Source: Clostridia bacterium (GTDB taxonomy: Bacteria > Bacillota > Clostridia > Christensenellales > Borkfalkiaceae). Taken from it: a stretch of 64,000 nucleotides of DNA. Position numbers and translations under genes: made by a program. Below the pieces are notes generated by a model. It did not search any database. It was not told the DNA's origin and was given only the letters and a program-made list of their open reading frames with translations. This document shows positions 1 to 7,624 of the stretch, in pieces (positions within the stretch are counted from its first letter, which is position 1; every line of letters begins with the position of its first letter). The DNA is taken from positions 24,898-88,897 of the forward strand of contig JAFTPE010000010.1 in assembly GCA_017463425.1 (NCBI GenBank). The letters are read 5' to 3'.

Positions 1-1
1 C

Positions 2-244
2 ACCACCACGCGCACGCAAGTAAAACAAGGGAAATACGTTGCGAAAAAAGATTTACAGCGCGGTGATTGTATCTTTTTCACCAATGAGGACAGGCAATAT
101 AATACGGGAATCGAACGGATTGGACACGTTGCGCTGTATCTTGGCAACGATTATATTTTACACACCTCGTCCGATTACGCGCGGATAGAAAAAATGACCG
201 CCTCGCGTTGGAAATTTTACGTAGAAGCAAGGCGATTTATATAA
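2..244 (+). CDS. NlpC/P60 family cell-wall peptidase, C-terminal part only
   Basis: The window opens inside this gene; 80 codons and the stop are visible. The translation reads LQRGDCIFF, then GHVALYLGND, then LHTSSDYARIE, and ends near W-x4-YVEARRFI. This is the second half of an NlpC/P60 cysteine peptidase domain, and the His of GHVALYLG is the expected catalytic histidine. The catalytic Cys, any signal peptide and any wall-binding domain lie to the left of the window. Such enzymes cut gamma-D-glutamyl-diaminopimelate or similar bonds in peptidoglycan outside the cell. The gene is convergent with comF, with only 9 bases between their ends. Confidence 0.8.
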   Translation, partial: TTTRTQVKQGKYVAKKDLQRGDCIFFTNEDRQYNTGIERIGHVALYLGNDYILHTSSDYARIEKMTASRWKFYVEARRFI

Positions 245-253
245 AAATTTCGT

Positions 254-1066
254 TTATTTTTGTTCTGGCAATGCCGCGGCAACGAGAAGAATCACTTCTT
301 TCGCGCCTGCGCCCAACAGCCTTTCGGCGATTTCGCTGCCCGTTGCGCCCGTCGTCATAATATCGTCGACCAAGACAATGGTTTTCCCGCGGCAAGCCGC
401 GCGTTTATGTACGTAGTACGCGCCGGAAACGTTTTCCGCGCGATTGGCAACCCCCAAATGTTTTTGCATTTTCGTTTCTTTGCGTTTTTGCAAAACGTCG
501 GGGTCGTATTCTGCCTCAAAGCCGAAACGTTGCAATCTTTCGCAAACGATTTCCGCTAAGTCGGCAGCTTGATTATACCCACGCTCTCTTACCTTTGTCG
601 CATGCGCAGGCACGGGTAAGATTAACAACAACGCTCCCGTCCCTCCTTCGGGGGCGTTTTTTTCGTTCGCCTCAACCCTGCCTACGTCGTTTTTTAAAAA
701 TCGAGCGTTTGTTTCCATAAAAATATCCGCCATTTTTTCTCCGAAAAAATATGCCAAACGTCGATTTCCGTTCTTAATTCGATTGACGAGCGCCGCCGTT
801 TCTCCAACGTACACGAACGGAGAAAACCCTTTATCGAATTTGGGCAAAGCCCGTTTACACGATAAACAAACGCCTTGCGCTATGGTGGCTCTGCCGCATT
901 TGGGACAACTTTTTTCCCTATCGCAAATTGTCAACGTTTCTCTACATTGGTTGCACAGACGATTTTGGGGATAATCAAAGAGTTCCGCGCCGCAACAATC
1001 GCAAGAAAATCCGCGCGTTGCCGCGCGTTTTCTAATTTTGTCCGCTATCTGCGCCAAAAACCGCAT
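254..1066 (-). CDS. comF: ComF family protein (phosphoribosyltransferase-like competence protein)
   Basis: 270 residues. The N-terminal third has a zinc-ribbon-like set of cysteines (CDCCGAELF, CNQC, CPKCG, CLSC). The C-terminal two thirds is a type I phosphoribosyltransferase fold, ending in the PRPP-binding loop IVLVDDIMTTGAT and preceded by the ComF signature VPAHATKVRERGYNQAADLA. ComF acts with ComFA helicase in bringing transformed single-stranded DNA into the cytoplasm; a DNA-processing role is family knowledge. I chose the ATG at 1066 because GGAGG lies just upstream; a longer reading to 1237 would run through the terminator of the preceding gene. comFA is not adjacent. The gene matters here because a dispersed element resembling uptake sequences occurs across the window. 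Confidence 0.9.
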   Translation of the reverse strand: MRFLAQIADKIRKRAATRGFSCDCCGAELFDYPQNRLCNQCRETLTICDREKSCPKCGRATIAQGVCLSCKRALPKFDKGFSPFVYVGETAALVNRIKNGNRRLAYFFGEKMADIFMETNARFLKNDVGRVEANEKNAPEGGTGALLLILPVPAHATKVRERGYNQAADLAEIVCERLQRFGFEAEYDPDVLQKRKETKMQKHLGVANRAENVSGAYYVHKRAACRGKTIVLVDDIMTTGATGSEIAERLLGAGAKEVILLVAAALPEQK

Positions 1067-1120
1067 ACCGTGTCCTCCGTAAAAAAGATAAAAAGTTTCC
1101 CGTGAAAACAAAAGATATGA

Positions 1121-1145
1121 AAAAAGGGCGTTCGCCCTTTCTCGT
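1121..1145 (-). terminator. Intrinsic terminator after the DUF368 gene
   Basis: On the minus strand AAAGGGCG, loop AA, CGCCCTTT is followed by a T-run. It sits 10 to 35 bases past the DUF368 stop and upstream of the comF start, so comF may need its own promoter or read-through. Confidence 0.75.
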
Positions 1146-1154
1146 TTATTGATT

Positions 1155-2117
1155 TTACTGTGTTTGTTGCGTGTTTTTGGCGTCCTGTTTACGTTGATAT
1201 TTAACCAGCAAATACGCCCCGACAACCCCAACCGCAAACAACGCTATGCCCAATACAATATCCAAAAGCTGCGCTCCGTTTTGCGCCCAATTTGCGTACA
1301 CTTCCACGATATCGCCGTTGCAGAACATAGATAAAATCGAACCGAGGGACAGCCCCACAATCAGCGAATACGTGGTGTGGCGCGCCCTTGCAAACAAATA
1401 GGTCATCAATTTGGAAAAGAAAAACAAGCCCAACAAAAATCCAACGCCAAGCCCTGCGTATACCACAAAAATTGCAGGATTTGCCTGCCAATAGGTCATA
1501 CTCACGCTGCTCATCAATGCGGAAAACCAACCCACAGCCATCAAAAACGCGCTTGCGCTCAGTCCTGGTACGATTTGCGTTATGCCCACCACCGCGCCGA
1601 TCAAAAGAGCAAGAATGAAATGCCACCATTCAACAGAGGCAAATTTATCCATATCGCCCGATTGGGTATGCCCTGCGGTGATTGCCGAAAAACAACCCAA
1701 CAAAACGGGTACACACAATCCGATTAAAAACAAAACGTAACGTTTCGGCGTACGCTCCGCGCCGTTTAATTCGTCCTTTACGGCAGGAAATGCGCCGCAC
1801 ATCAGCCCTGCAAACAAACACACGATGGCAAACGGCAAAATTTCCAACAATTTTTTGACCGTGATAAAGCCAATTAAAACGCCAACCAGCAATCCCAAGC
1901 CTATGGGCAATAAAAACGTGAAACATTTTTTAAATTGTTTAAACAAATTTCCGACGGCGTATAAAAATTGGTCGTATAATTTGAAAATAATCGCTACCGT
2001 ACTGCCGCTAATCCCAGGCACGATCACCGCCAAGCCGATAAAAAAACCCAGCAACGCGCTTTTGCACCACGTTTTTTTGTTGTATTTGATAAGAGCTATC
2101 TGTAAACTATCCGCCAT
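1155..2117 (-). CDS. popT: DUF368 membrane protein, PopT-type undecaprenyl-phosphate transporter
   Basis: 320 residues with about eight to nine membrane segments. Two related glycine/proline motifs, IGLAVIVPGISGSTVAI near residue 30 and VGITQIVPGLSASAFLM near residue 185, are the internal repeat typical of DUF368. Members of this family have been shown to return undecaprenyl phosphate across the membrane for reuse in wall synthesis; assignment to this protein is by family. The start has AAGGAG 5 bases upstream. It follows the VanZ gene by 32 bases and is probably in its operon, which makes envelope function for both likely. The alternative is a DUF368 protein with another lipid substrate. Confidence 0.85.
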   Translation of the reverse strand: MADSLQIALIKYNKKTWCKSALLGFFIGLAVIVPGISGSTVAIIFKLYDQFLYAVGNLFKQFKKCFTFLLPIGLGLLVGVLIGFITVKKLLEILPFAIVCLFAGLMCGAFPAVKDELNGAERTPKRYVLFLIGLCVPVLLGCFSAITAGHTQSGDMDKFASVEWWHFILALLIGAVVGITQIVPGLSASAFLMAVGWFSALMSSVSMTYWQANPAIFVVYAGLGVGFLLGLFFFSKLMTYLFARARHTTYSLIVGLSLGSILSMFCNGDIVEVYANWAQNGAQLLDIVLGIALFAVGVVGAYLLVKYQRKQDAKNTQQTQ

Positions 2118-2149
2118 AACGTTCTCCTTTTTCCCGCTTTTCGCCCGTT

Positions 2150-2731
2150 TTATACCTGTTTTTCCTCACTCGCTACGTCGCTTTTCGCCACGGCAGCCGC
2201 AGCAATCAAGGCTTTCTTTTGCAACCTTTTACGATATATATGCGCACCCAAAACCAAAGTCAACGCCGCCAGAACAAAACCGCTGACGCCACCGCAAGTA
2301 TCCATCAATACGTCTTTCCACTCTGCGCCGCGCGCTTGGGAAAACGTCTGTAAAAATTCGTCTATAATCGGCACGAGGACGATTATACTTGCAGGCGCGT
2401 ACAAAAATTTCTTTTTATCGGTATACGCCCGATACGTCCAACAAAGCAACGCGCCAAGCAACGCAAATTCGGCAAAATGCGCCAAAGTACGGATATCTGC
2501 GTGCAATTTGTCGTACGCCTCGCCCGTTGCGTTGGCGATTTCGGAATCGGGCGCAATCACGCCTGCCACGTCCTGAACCGCATCCGTTACCGCGCTGCTT
2601 TGCGCAGAAGAACTCGCGCCCGATTGTAACGAATTGGAAAAGATAAATCCCATTACGACAAGGCACAAAATTGGCAAAAGGATACGCAAGCCCAATAATA
2701 TTTTATTGTCCGTTTTCAACAAGTTTTTCAT
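2150..2731 (-). CDS. VanZ family membrane protein
   Basis: 193 residues. An N-terminal membrane segment is followed by an external stretch, then IRTLAHFAEFALLGALL, a DEFLQTF motif and GAEWKDVLMDTCGGVSG, which are the conserved pieces of VanZ-like proteins. The family includes the teicoplanin-resistance protein VanZ, but most members are of unknown function, so resistance should not be assumed. I prefer the ATG at 2731 to the GTG immediately before it; there is no strong Shine-Dalgarno sequence. It is the first gene of a likely vanZ-DUF368 operon with a very good promoter just upstream. Confidence 0.85.
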   Translation of the reverse strand: MKNLLKTDNKILLGLRILLPILCLVVMGFIFSNSLQSGASSSAQSSAVTDAVQDVAGVIAPDSEIANATGEAYDKLHADIRTLAHFAEFALLGALLCWTYRAYTDKKKFLYAPASIIVLVPIIDEFLQTFSQARGAEWKDVLMDTCGGVSGFVLAALTLVLGAHIYRKRLQKKALIAAAAVAKSDVASEEKQV

Positions 2732-2740
2732 CACGTTTCT

Positions 2741-2769
2741 ATTATACGAAATTTTTGTCTTTCGGTCAA
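2741..2769 (-). promoter_or_regulatory. Sigma-A type promoter of the VanZ-DUF368 operon
   Basis: Minus strand TTGACC (2769-2764), 17-base spacer, TATAAT (2746-2741). The start codon at 2731 lies about ten bases past the -10 box, so the 5' leader is only a few bases long. Confidence 0.85.
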
Positions 2770-2906
2770 TACTTTGTGAAAAGATTTTTAATTTTTCATT
2801 TTGTTTTTTTCTTTCTTATCTTTTAAAAATCGATAAAATTTGTCAATTTTTTTCCCGTTTTTGTTTTTATACTGTTGTTACATCATAAATTTTTGCAGGT
2901 GAGTAT

Positions 2907-3947
2907 ATGAATTACGTCAAAAAAATGTGTATTCTTCGACAGGTAAAACAAGGCTTTTCAGGCGACGGAAAGGCGTTGTCGGGTTTGATAAAAATCGAGC
3001 AATACGGCAAAAATCTGGCAATCGAAGTGTCGATTATCAACTTTGCGCCCCTCATTTCAGGGGAATATTATTGCTTACTTTCCGACGGCAAAGGCAAGAC
3101 GGAAATGCTGTCTTTACGGGGCAAGAGCCTTTTTAATATCTTGTCCGATTTGGATATTTCCGACGGATTTTGCGGCGTGATTTGTTACGTAAAAAACGAC
3201 GTCGTTCCCGTCGCGTACGGCATCAATGGAAACGGCTCGTACGATTGGCGCGCTATATTGAACGCAACCCTGCCCCCCGTGTTTCCGCGCGCAAGCGTAG
3301 AAAAAGCACTCTCTATCGACGAAAAAAACGACGAATTTTTTGACTCGGAAACAAAAAACGAACCACCCAGGTACGAGATGAAGCCAAAAGAAACGCCTTT
3401 GGAGGAAGAAAAATCGGCCTATGACGACGAAACGGTGGCGGCAGAAAATTATTATGACAAGGAGAAATCTTATGAACAAATCGAGCCTGAAAAAGTTGGC
3501 GAAAATGCACGTTTTAAAAATAGAACTGAAAAACAAGACGAGAAAACAGGGACAAACGCTGCGGAAAATGGAAATGCTGATGGCGTACTCCACCCGTTTA
3601 AGACGGATTCCGACGGATATTACGTCGCGATAAAGGGAGAAATCGACGCGCTGTTTCAAAAATATCCGCGCGACGACACCTTAAACGGCGCGTTTTCGTG
3701 CAGCGAATGGGTGCGGTTAAAAGGTGATAAAAACAATCCGCAATACCTCGTTGGCGTGCTGTATACGGACGGAAAAGCAAAATATATATGTTACGCGCTT
3801 GCCGCGGAAAACCGCAACGCGCCGCCCGAAGAAATTAAAAACGTATGCTCGTTCGTTCCCGCCTCTCCCTATGACGAGGAAAAAGGCTTTTTCGTCTTAT
3901 TCCAGAGCGCGTCAACGGGCGAATGTATCAAGCCCGAACGGGCGTAA
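2907..3947 (+). CDS. Unknown two-part acidic protein
   Basis: 346 residues, not recognised. The first 115 residues form a compact predicted domain (strand-rich, ending NGSYDWRAILNATLPP). Residues about 130-225 are a charged, low-complexity linker rich in E, K and N. The last 110 residues (from YYVAIKGEIDALFQKYP to GECIKPERA) look like a second folded domain. There is no signal peptide or membrane segment, so it should be cytoplasmic. Two copies of the dispersed element lie in frame: one codes for the NATLPPV stretch at 3259-3276, the other at 3364-3382 is in the linker. AGGTGAG precedes the ATG. The downstream ECF S gene has its own promoter. Confidence 0.75.
   Translation: MNYVKKMCILRQVKQGFSGDGKALSGLIKIEQYGKNLAIEVSIINFAPLISGEYYCLLSDGKGKTEMLSLRGKSLFNILSDLDISDGFCGVICYVKNDVVPVAYGINGNGSYDWRAILNATLPPVFPRASVEKALSIDEKNDEFFDSETKNEPPRYEMKPKETPLEEEKSAYDDETVAAENYYDKEKSYEQIEPEKVGENARFKNRTEKQDEKTGTNAAENGNADGVLHPFKTDSDGYYVAIKGEIDALFQKYPRDDTLNGAFSCSEWVRLKGDKNNPQYLVGVLYTDGKAKYICYALAAENRNAPPEEIKNVCSFVPASPYDEEKGFFVLFQSASTGECIKPERA
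3259..3277 (-). repeat. Dispersed element copy, GGGGCAGGGTTGCGTTCAA subtype, in a coding region
   Basis: Read on the minus strand this is GGGGCAGGGTTGCGTTCAA. It lies within the unknown gene at 2907-3947. The same subtype recurs at 30092 and 48052. Confidence 0.6.
3364..3382 (+). repeat. Dispersed element copy, CACCCAGGTACGAGATGAA
   Basis: Plus-strand copy of the ACCCAGG subtype inside the linker of the unknown protein, read as PRYEMK. Its 12-base head CACCCAGGTACG is identical to the arm of the terminator at 52244. Confidence 0.6.
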
Positions 3948-3985
3948 TACAATCGCATTAAAATACAAAAATGTTACGCAAACGC

Positions 3986-4014
3986 TTGACAAGAAAAACA
4001 GAGAAAGCTATACT
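3986..4014 (+). promoter_or_regulatory. Sigma-A type promoter of the ECF S-component gene
   Basis: TTGACA (3986-3991), 17-base spacer, TATACT (4009-4014). The start codon is 30 bases past the -10 box, which leaves no room for a riboswitch. Confidence 0.85.
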
Positions 4015-4043
4015 TATAATTACTTATTTATGAGGTTATTTAT

Positions 4044-4616
4044 ATGTATAAATCTTCGGCTTTATTCGGTTTTTCACAATCCAAACAAATTGCGTTTGCG
4101 GCAATGTTTGCCACGCTGTGCTTTATCGGTACGTACGTTACCGCAATTCCCTTTCCCGTGATTGGATATTTTAACTTGGGCGACGTATTCGTTTTGCTTA
4201 GCGGTTGGTTTTTAGGCCCTTTTTACGGCGGAATTGCCGCCGCTATCGGTTGCGCGCTTGCAGACGTGATTTCAGGCTTTGCCGTTTACGTTCCCGCAAC
4301 GTTCGTCATAAAAGGCGCGGATGCGTGCGTGGCGTATTTTACGTGGCGTTTGATAAACCCGCTTTTTGAACGCAAACGTTGGAATCTCCTTGCGCGCAGC
4401 CTTTCAGCGCTCGTTGGAGAGCTGACAATGGTTTTGGGATATTTTCTCTTTGAAGGGGTGTTCCTCGTCGGGTTTTTAGGCGCGTGCGGTTCGTTGCTTG
4501 GAAACGCGTTGCAAGGTCTGCTTTCCGCCGTTTGCGCCGTCGTTTTGATGTCCGCGCTCTCTCCTATAAAAGCCATAAAAAAATTGTTCCCGCGGTTATC
4601 TACAAAATACGAATAA
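4044..4616 (+). CDS. ECF transporter S component (vitamin or precursor uptake)
   Basis: 190 residues with five to six membrane segments. Near the N-terminus AFAAMFATLCFIGTYVTAIPFP is followed by YFNLGDVFVLLSGWFLGPFYGGIAAAIGCALAD, the pattern of the riboflavin/thiamine-precursor type S components (ECF_trnsprt / ECF-ribofla_trS). It would bind a vitamin-like substrate and dock on a shared EcfA-EcfA'-EcfT module encoded elsewhere. The substrate cannot be read from the sequence, and the short leader carries no riboswitch to hint at it. GAGG lies nine bases before the ATG. Monocistronic. Confidence 0.85.
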   Translation: MYKSSALFGFSQSKQIAFAAMFATLCFIGTYVTAIPFPVIGYFNLGDVFVLLSGWFLGPFYGGIAAAIGCALADVISGFAVYVPATFVIKGADACVAYFTWRLINPLFERKRWNLLARSLSALVGELTMVLGYFLFEGVFLVGFLGACGSLLGNALQGLLSAVCAVVLMSALSPIKAIKKLFPRLSTKYE

Positions 4617-4700
4617 TTGCCCTGTTCAACAGCACGAAAAAATCAACACTTTTCCCTATAAGGTTGATACGCAATACACATAGAGGCAATTTCTTTTTCA

Positions 4701-4753
4701 TACGCCACGCTGTCATTCAGCGGCGCAACGCGCCGTAGGAATCTCGTGGCGTA
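4701..4753. repeat. Palindromic intergenic repeat with a three-stem fold
   Basis: An outer stem TACGCCACG / CGTGGCGTA (4701-4709 and 4745-4753) encloses two small hairpins, CGCTG-CAGCG (4708-4722) and CGGCGC-AAC-GCGCCG (4721-4735). The inner part resembles the TGTCATTC...GAATCTC class of palindromic repeats that I recall from many bacterial genomes. Followed by T-rich sequence, it may also end transcription of the ECF S gene. The rest of the 4617-4924 gap is AT-rich with nothing else recognisable apart from the hairpin at 4811. Confidence 0.5.
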
Positions 4754-4810
4754 ATTTATTTTTTTAGATACATTCAAATTCGGCGATCGTTACCTCGTCC
4801 GTACAAAATA

Positions 4811-4845
4811 CGGAAAGACGCGGCTTTAAACAAAGCCGCGTCCGG
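4811..4845 (-). terminator. Hairpin terminator after the glycosyltransferase gene
   Basis: A perfect 11-bp stem GACGCGGCTTT / AAAGCCGCGTC with a four-base loop lies 80 bases past the stop of the minus-strand glycosyltransferase gene. The T-run is poor on both strands, so strength is uncertain. Confidence 0.5.
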
Positions 4846-4924
4846 TAAAGAGGTATGGATTGCTTTTCGATTTAGGCGAGGAAAAATTGCTTTCTCAACT
4901 CTGCAAAAACCGAAAATGTGTGAG

Positions 4925-6544
4925 CTATTTTATTGCGTCCGTTTTGCGACGAACGGGAACGTTCGCCACCAAAATCGCGACGGGGGTCAACGTACAACAC
5001 AGCACCATTAGAATAGTTGGCGCGAGGGAAAAATACGTTCCGTACGTCAACAATCCGACAACCAAGGCGAACAAAATCGAATCGCACGACCCTCTTACGG
5101 CGTCCTTAACGGAAATGCGCCTTTCTTCTTTGGGCGTAACGATAAATTTCGCCTTTTTCCCAAACAGAGCCAACAGTACCGTTCCTATCATCATTGGCAC
5201 GAGCGAAGCGTATACAATGAAATTCAAAAACGCATACCCCAGCAATTTGAAAAAGTTTTGTTTTTTGCCGTGTACGAAGAAATCGGGGATAAGCGGCGAG
5301 ATTAAAAATAACAGCATCAAGCCGACGATTGTCAGCGAATACGCCCCAATATCAAAGCCCATAATCCCCAGAATAATCGTATTGACGATTATAAAAAAGG
5401 AGAGCATAGGAATAATCGGCAAGTTGTAATGCGACAATTTAACGTCTAATTTTTCATACCACGTCATTTTTGAATCGGTAATACTTTGATTATATTTTTT
5501 CATAAACTCGACGTTGCCCTGCACCCATTTTGCCTGACGTTTTTTCAAACAAAGGTAGTTTACGGGGAATTCTTCTTTACACAAAATATTCGGCGCGTAC
5601 AGCACTCGATACCCGCTGTTTTTCACGTCTACCGCAAAGGAAATGTCCTCTGCAACCACCTGCGGAAATCCGTTCGTCGCCTCGTAACATTCGCGGCTGA
5701 TTGCCATACCGTGGCCAATCAATGCGTTACTGCCGTAAAAATTTTTCATCACTTGGCAAATCTTGCCGTTACTTTTTACGGATAACCCCATCAAATTTTG
5801 AAAAAGATTGCTACCCTTGGTCGCTTTATGTGCGGCTTGTACCACGCCCACGTCGGGGCTATACGCGTAATATTTCAACATTTCCGTGATATAATCGGCA
5901 GGGATTCGCTCGTCGCTGTCTAACACGACGAAATAATCGTAATCCGTCCTGCCTTTCAAATAATGATTGAGGTTGCCCGCCTTAAAACCTTTGCGGTCTT
6001 TTCTGCGCTGAACGCATACCTGCCCCTTACGTTTTTTTGCGAACTCGTCAATTTGCGCCTTATACGTTTCGTTGGAACTGTCGTCCAAAATCACCGTGGT
6101 AAAATTGTCATAATTCTGTTTCATACACTCGTCCAAGGCGTCGGCGTTGAAGTCGTTGCAGGTACAATACAGCAATAATACGCGCGGATTTTTTCCGTTC
6201 TTTTTCAATGCGTCCAATTTTTCTTTTGGAATATTGATAATCGAATCGTACCGTTTCATCAATTTTTTCCCAAACACAAGATACAGGAACGAAAACATAA
6301 AATCTTTCACGCTCCCCAGCCACATATAGGCAAGCATCAATGCGTTACAAACGAGCAAAATCCCTACCGTAACAATTTTGCCTTGCGGCTGACCGCTTTG
6401 AACAAGGTCGTATAAAATCATGCCGCACGTTATCAATAAAAACGCGCTGCAAAGCACCCACGCGCCTAAAACTACGGAATACACCGACGAACTTTTTCGC
6501 AAGGCGTTTCCTGTTTTCAAAACGGTTTTTTCTTTATTTTTCAT
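4925..6544 (-). CDS. Membrane family 2 glycosyltransferase, processive type
   Basis: 539 residues. Two membrane segments (about 25-95) precede a GT2 catalytic domain, with the D of DDSSN, the DSDE (DxD) metal site, the AED acceptor site and KKRQAKWVQG, a QxxRW-like motif with K in place of R. Four more membrane segments follow. This layout is that of cellulose/chitin/hyaluronan synthase-like enzymes that extend and export a polysaccharide. The sugar cannot be told from sequence. The ATG at 6544 was chosen for the GGAGG upstream. A perfect copy of the dispersed element (6009-6026) is read in frame as KGQVCVQ between the first motif and DSDE. No other polysaccharide genes are adjacent. Confidence 0.8.
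   Translation of the reverse strand: MKNKEKTVLKTGNALRKSSSVYSVVLGAWVLCSAFLLITCGMILYDLVQSGQPQGKIVTVGILLVCNALMLAYMWLGSVKDFMFSFLYLVFGKKLMKRYDSIINIPKEKLDALKKNGKNPRVLLLYCTCNDFNADALDECMKQNYDNFTTVILDDSSNETYKAQIDEFAKKRKGQVCVQRRKDRKGFKAGNLNHYLKGRTDYDYFVVLDSDERIPADYITEMLKYYAYSPDVGVVQAAHKATKGSNLFQNLMGLSVKSNGKICQVMKNFYGSNALIGHGMAISRECYEATNGFPQVVAEDISFAVDVKNSGYRVLYAPNILCKEEFPVNYLCLKKRQAKWVQGNVEFMKKYNQSITDSKMTWYEKLDVKLSHYNLPIIPMLSFFIIVNTIILGIMGFDIGAYSLTIVGLMLLFLISPLIPDFFVHGKKQNFFKLLGYAFLNFIVYASLVPMMIGTVLLALFGKKAKFIVTPKEERRISVKDAVRGSCDSILFALVVGLLTYGTYFSLAPTILMVLCCTLTPVAILVANVPVRRKTDAIK
6007..6026 (-). repeat. Dispersed element copy, GGGGCAGGTATGCGTTCAGC
   Basis: Minus-strand copy with the full 16-base core, inside the glycosyltransferase gene. 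Confidence 0.75.
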
Positions 6545-6646
6545 AGTTTCCTCCTTTAAAAATCGAATTTTACCTCTCCGCATATACAAACAACTTTTCC
6601 TGCGCTTTTGCTCGCTTTTTTATACAGGAAAATATTGGATTTTGCA

Positions 6647-6666
6647 TTTCAACGCATACCTGCCCC
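6647..6666 (-). repeat. Dispersed element copy, GGGGCAGGTATGCGTTGAAA
   Basis: Intergenic minus-strand copy. It is identical over 20 bases to the copy at 19270-19289. Confidence 0.8.
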
Positions 6667-6752
6667 ATTGTTTTATCTTTTTCAACAACAAAATTGTTGG
6701 CTTTCTTCAAAACAAGAAAATCGAATTTTTTCCTTTACGTACACGCGCGCGC

Positions 6753-6782
6753 TTGACTTTACCACACAAAGTGTGGTATAAT
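6753..6782 (+). promoter_or_regulatory. proBAC promoter with a palindrome in the spacer
   Basis: TTGACT (6753-6758), 18-base spacer, TATAAT (6777-6782). The spacer holds the palindrome TACCACACAAAGTGTGGTA (6760-6778), which overlaps the -10 box and is well placed as a repressor operator. No T-box is visible in the 50-base leader. Confidence 0.85.
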
Positions 6783-6834
6783 CGATAAAATCATTTATTT
6801 TACCTTAGAAAATCGAAAAAAGGAAATCTCATTT

Positions 6835-7605
6835 ATGCGTATCGTTGTAAAAATCGGAACTTCCACCCTCGCGCACGCGACGGGGAGATTAAATATCCGC
6901 CGCACGGGCGAACTTTGCCAAGTCATTAGCGATTTGAAAAACGCAGGCCACGAAGTGATTATGGTATCGTCGGGGGCAATCGGCATGGGGGTTGGGAAAC
7001 TGTCGTTAAAGGAAAAACCGAAGGATATCCCCACCAAACAAGCCGCCGCCGCAGTTGGACAATGCGAATTGATGTATATTTACGACAAACTGTTCTCTGA
7101 ATACAGCCATACCGTAGCGCAAATTCTGTTGACGGGTTCGGATTTTCAAGCGGAAGATCGGCACGAAAATTTTAACAACACCCTGTCAAGGCTGTTAGAA
7201 TTGGGCGTTCTGCCCATCATCAACGAAAACGACACGATTGCGACGGAAGAAATCAAAGTGGGCGACAACGACACGTTATCCGCTCTCGTCGCCGTCAGCG
7301 TAAAAGCCGATTTGTTGGTGTTGCTATCCGACGTGGACGGGTTGTATTCTGCCGATCCGCATAAAGATAAAAATGCAAAACTTATCGAAACCGTCAACGG
7401 CGTAACGGACGAAATCCTCGCCCTTGCAGGCGGTGTGGGTTCGGCGCTTGGTACGGGCGGTATGAAAACCAAACTCCGCGCGGCGAAACTTTGCAACGAC
7501 AACGGCGTAGATATGGTGATTGCAAACGGCGAAACGCCCGAACTGCTGTACGATATCGTAAACGGACAAACGGGCAAATTTACCCGTTTTTTGGCGGAAA
7601 AATAA
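6835..7605 (+). CDS. proB: Glutamate 5-kinase
   Basis: 256 residues, first enzyme of proline synthesis: L-glutamate + ATP gives L-glutamyl 5-phosphate. The amino-acid-kinase fold is visible as VVKIGTSTL at the N-terminus, [18 protein letters not shown] and LLSDVDGLY, with GTGGMKTKL near residue 205. It ends at FTRFLAEK and lacks the C-terminal PUA domain of E. coli ProB (367 residues), as in other short forms. AAAAGGAAA precedes the ATG. proA follows after 19 bases, then proC, so the whole pathway from glutamate is in one operon. Feedback inhibition by proline is normal for the family. Confidence 0.95.
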   Translation: MRIVVKIGTSTLAHATGRLNIRRTGELCQVISDLKNAGHEVIMVSSGAIGMGVGKLSLKEKPKDIPTKQAAAAVGQCELMYIYDKLFSEYSHTVAQILLTGSDFQAEDRHENFNNTLSRLLELGVLPIINENDTIATEEIKVGDNDTLSALVAVSVKADLLVLLSDVDGLYSADPHKDKNAKLIETVNGVTDEILALAGGVGSALGTGGMKTKLRAAKLCNDNGVDMVIANGETPELLYDIVNGQTGKFTRFLAEK

Positions 7606-7624
7606 ATTCGTTTGGAGGGACAAA

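Noticed and set aside
2150-2731. VanZ as a glycopeptide resistance gene
   Set aside because: No vanHAX or regulator genes nearby; VanZ-like proteins are common in Clostridia without resistance.
6783-6834. Proline or other T-box before proB
   Set aside because: The leader is about 50 bases and unstructured.
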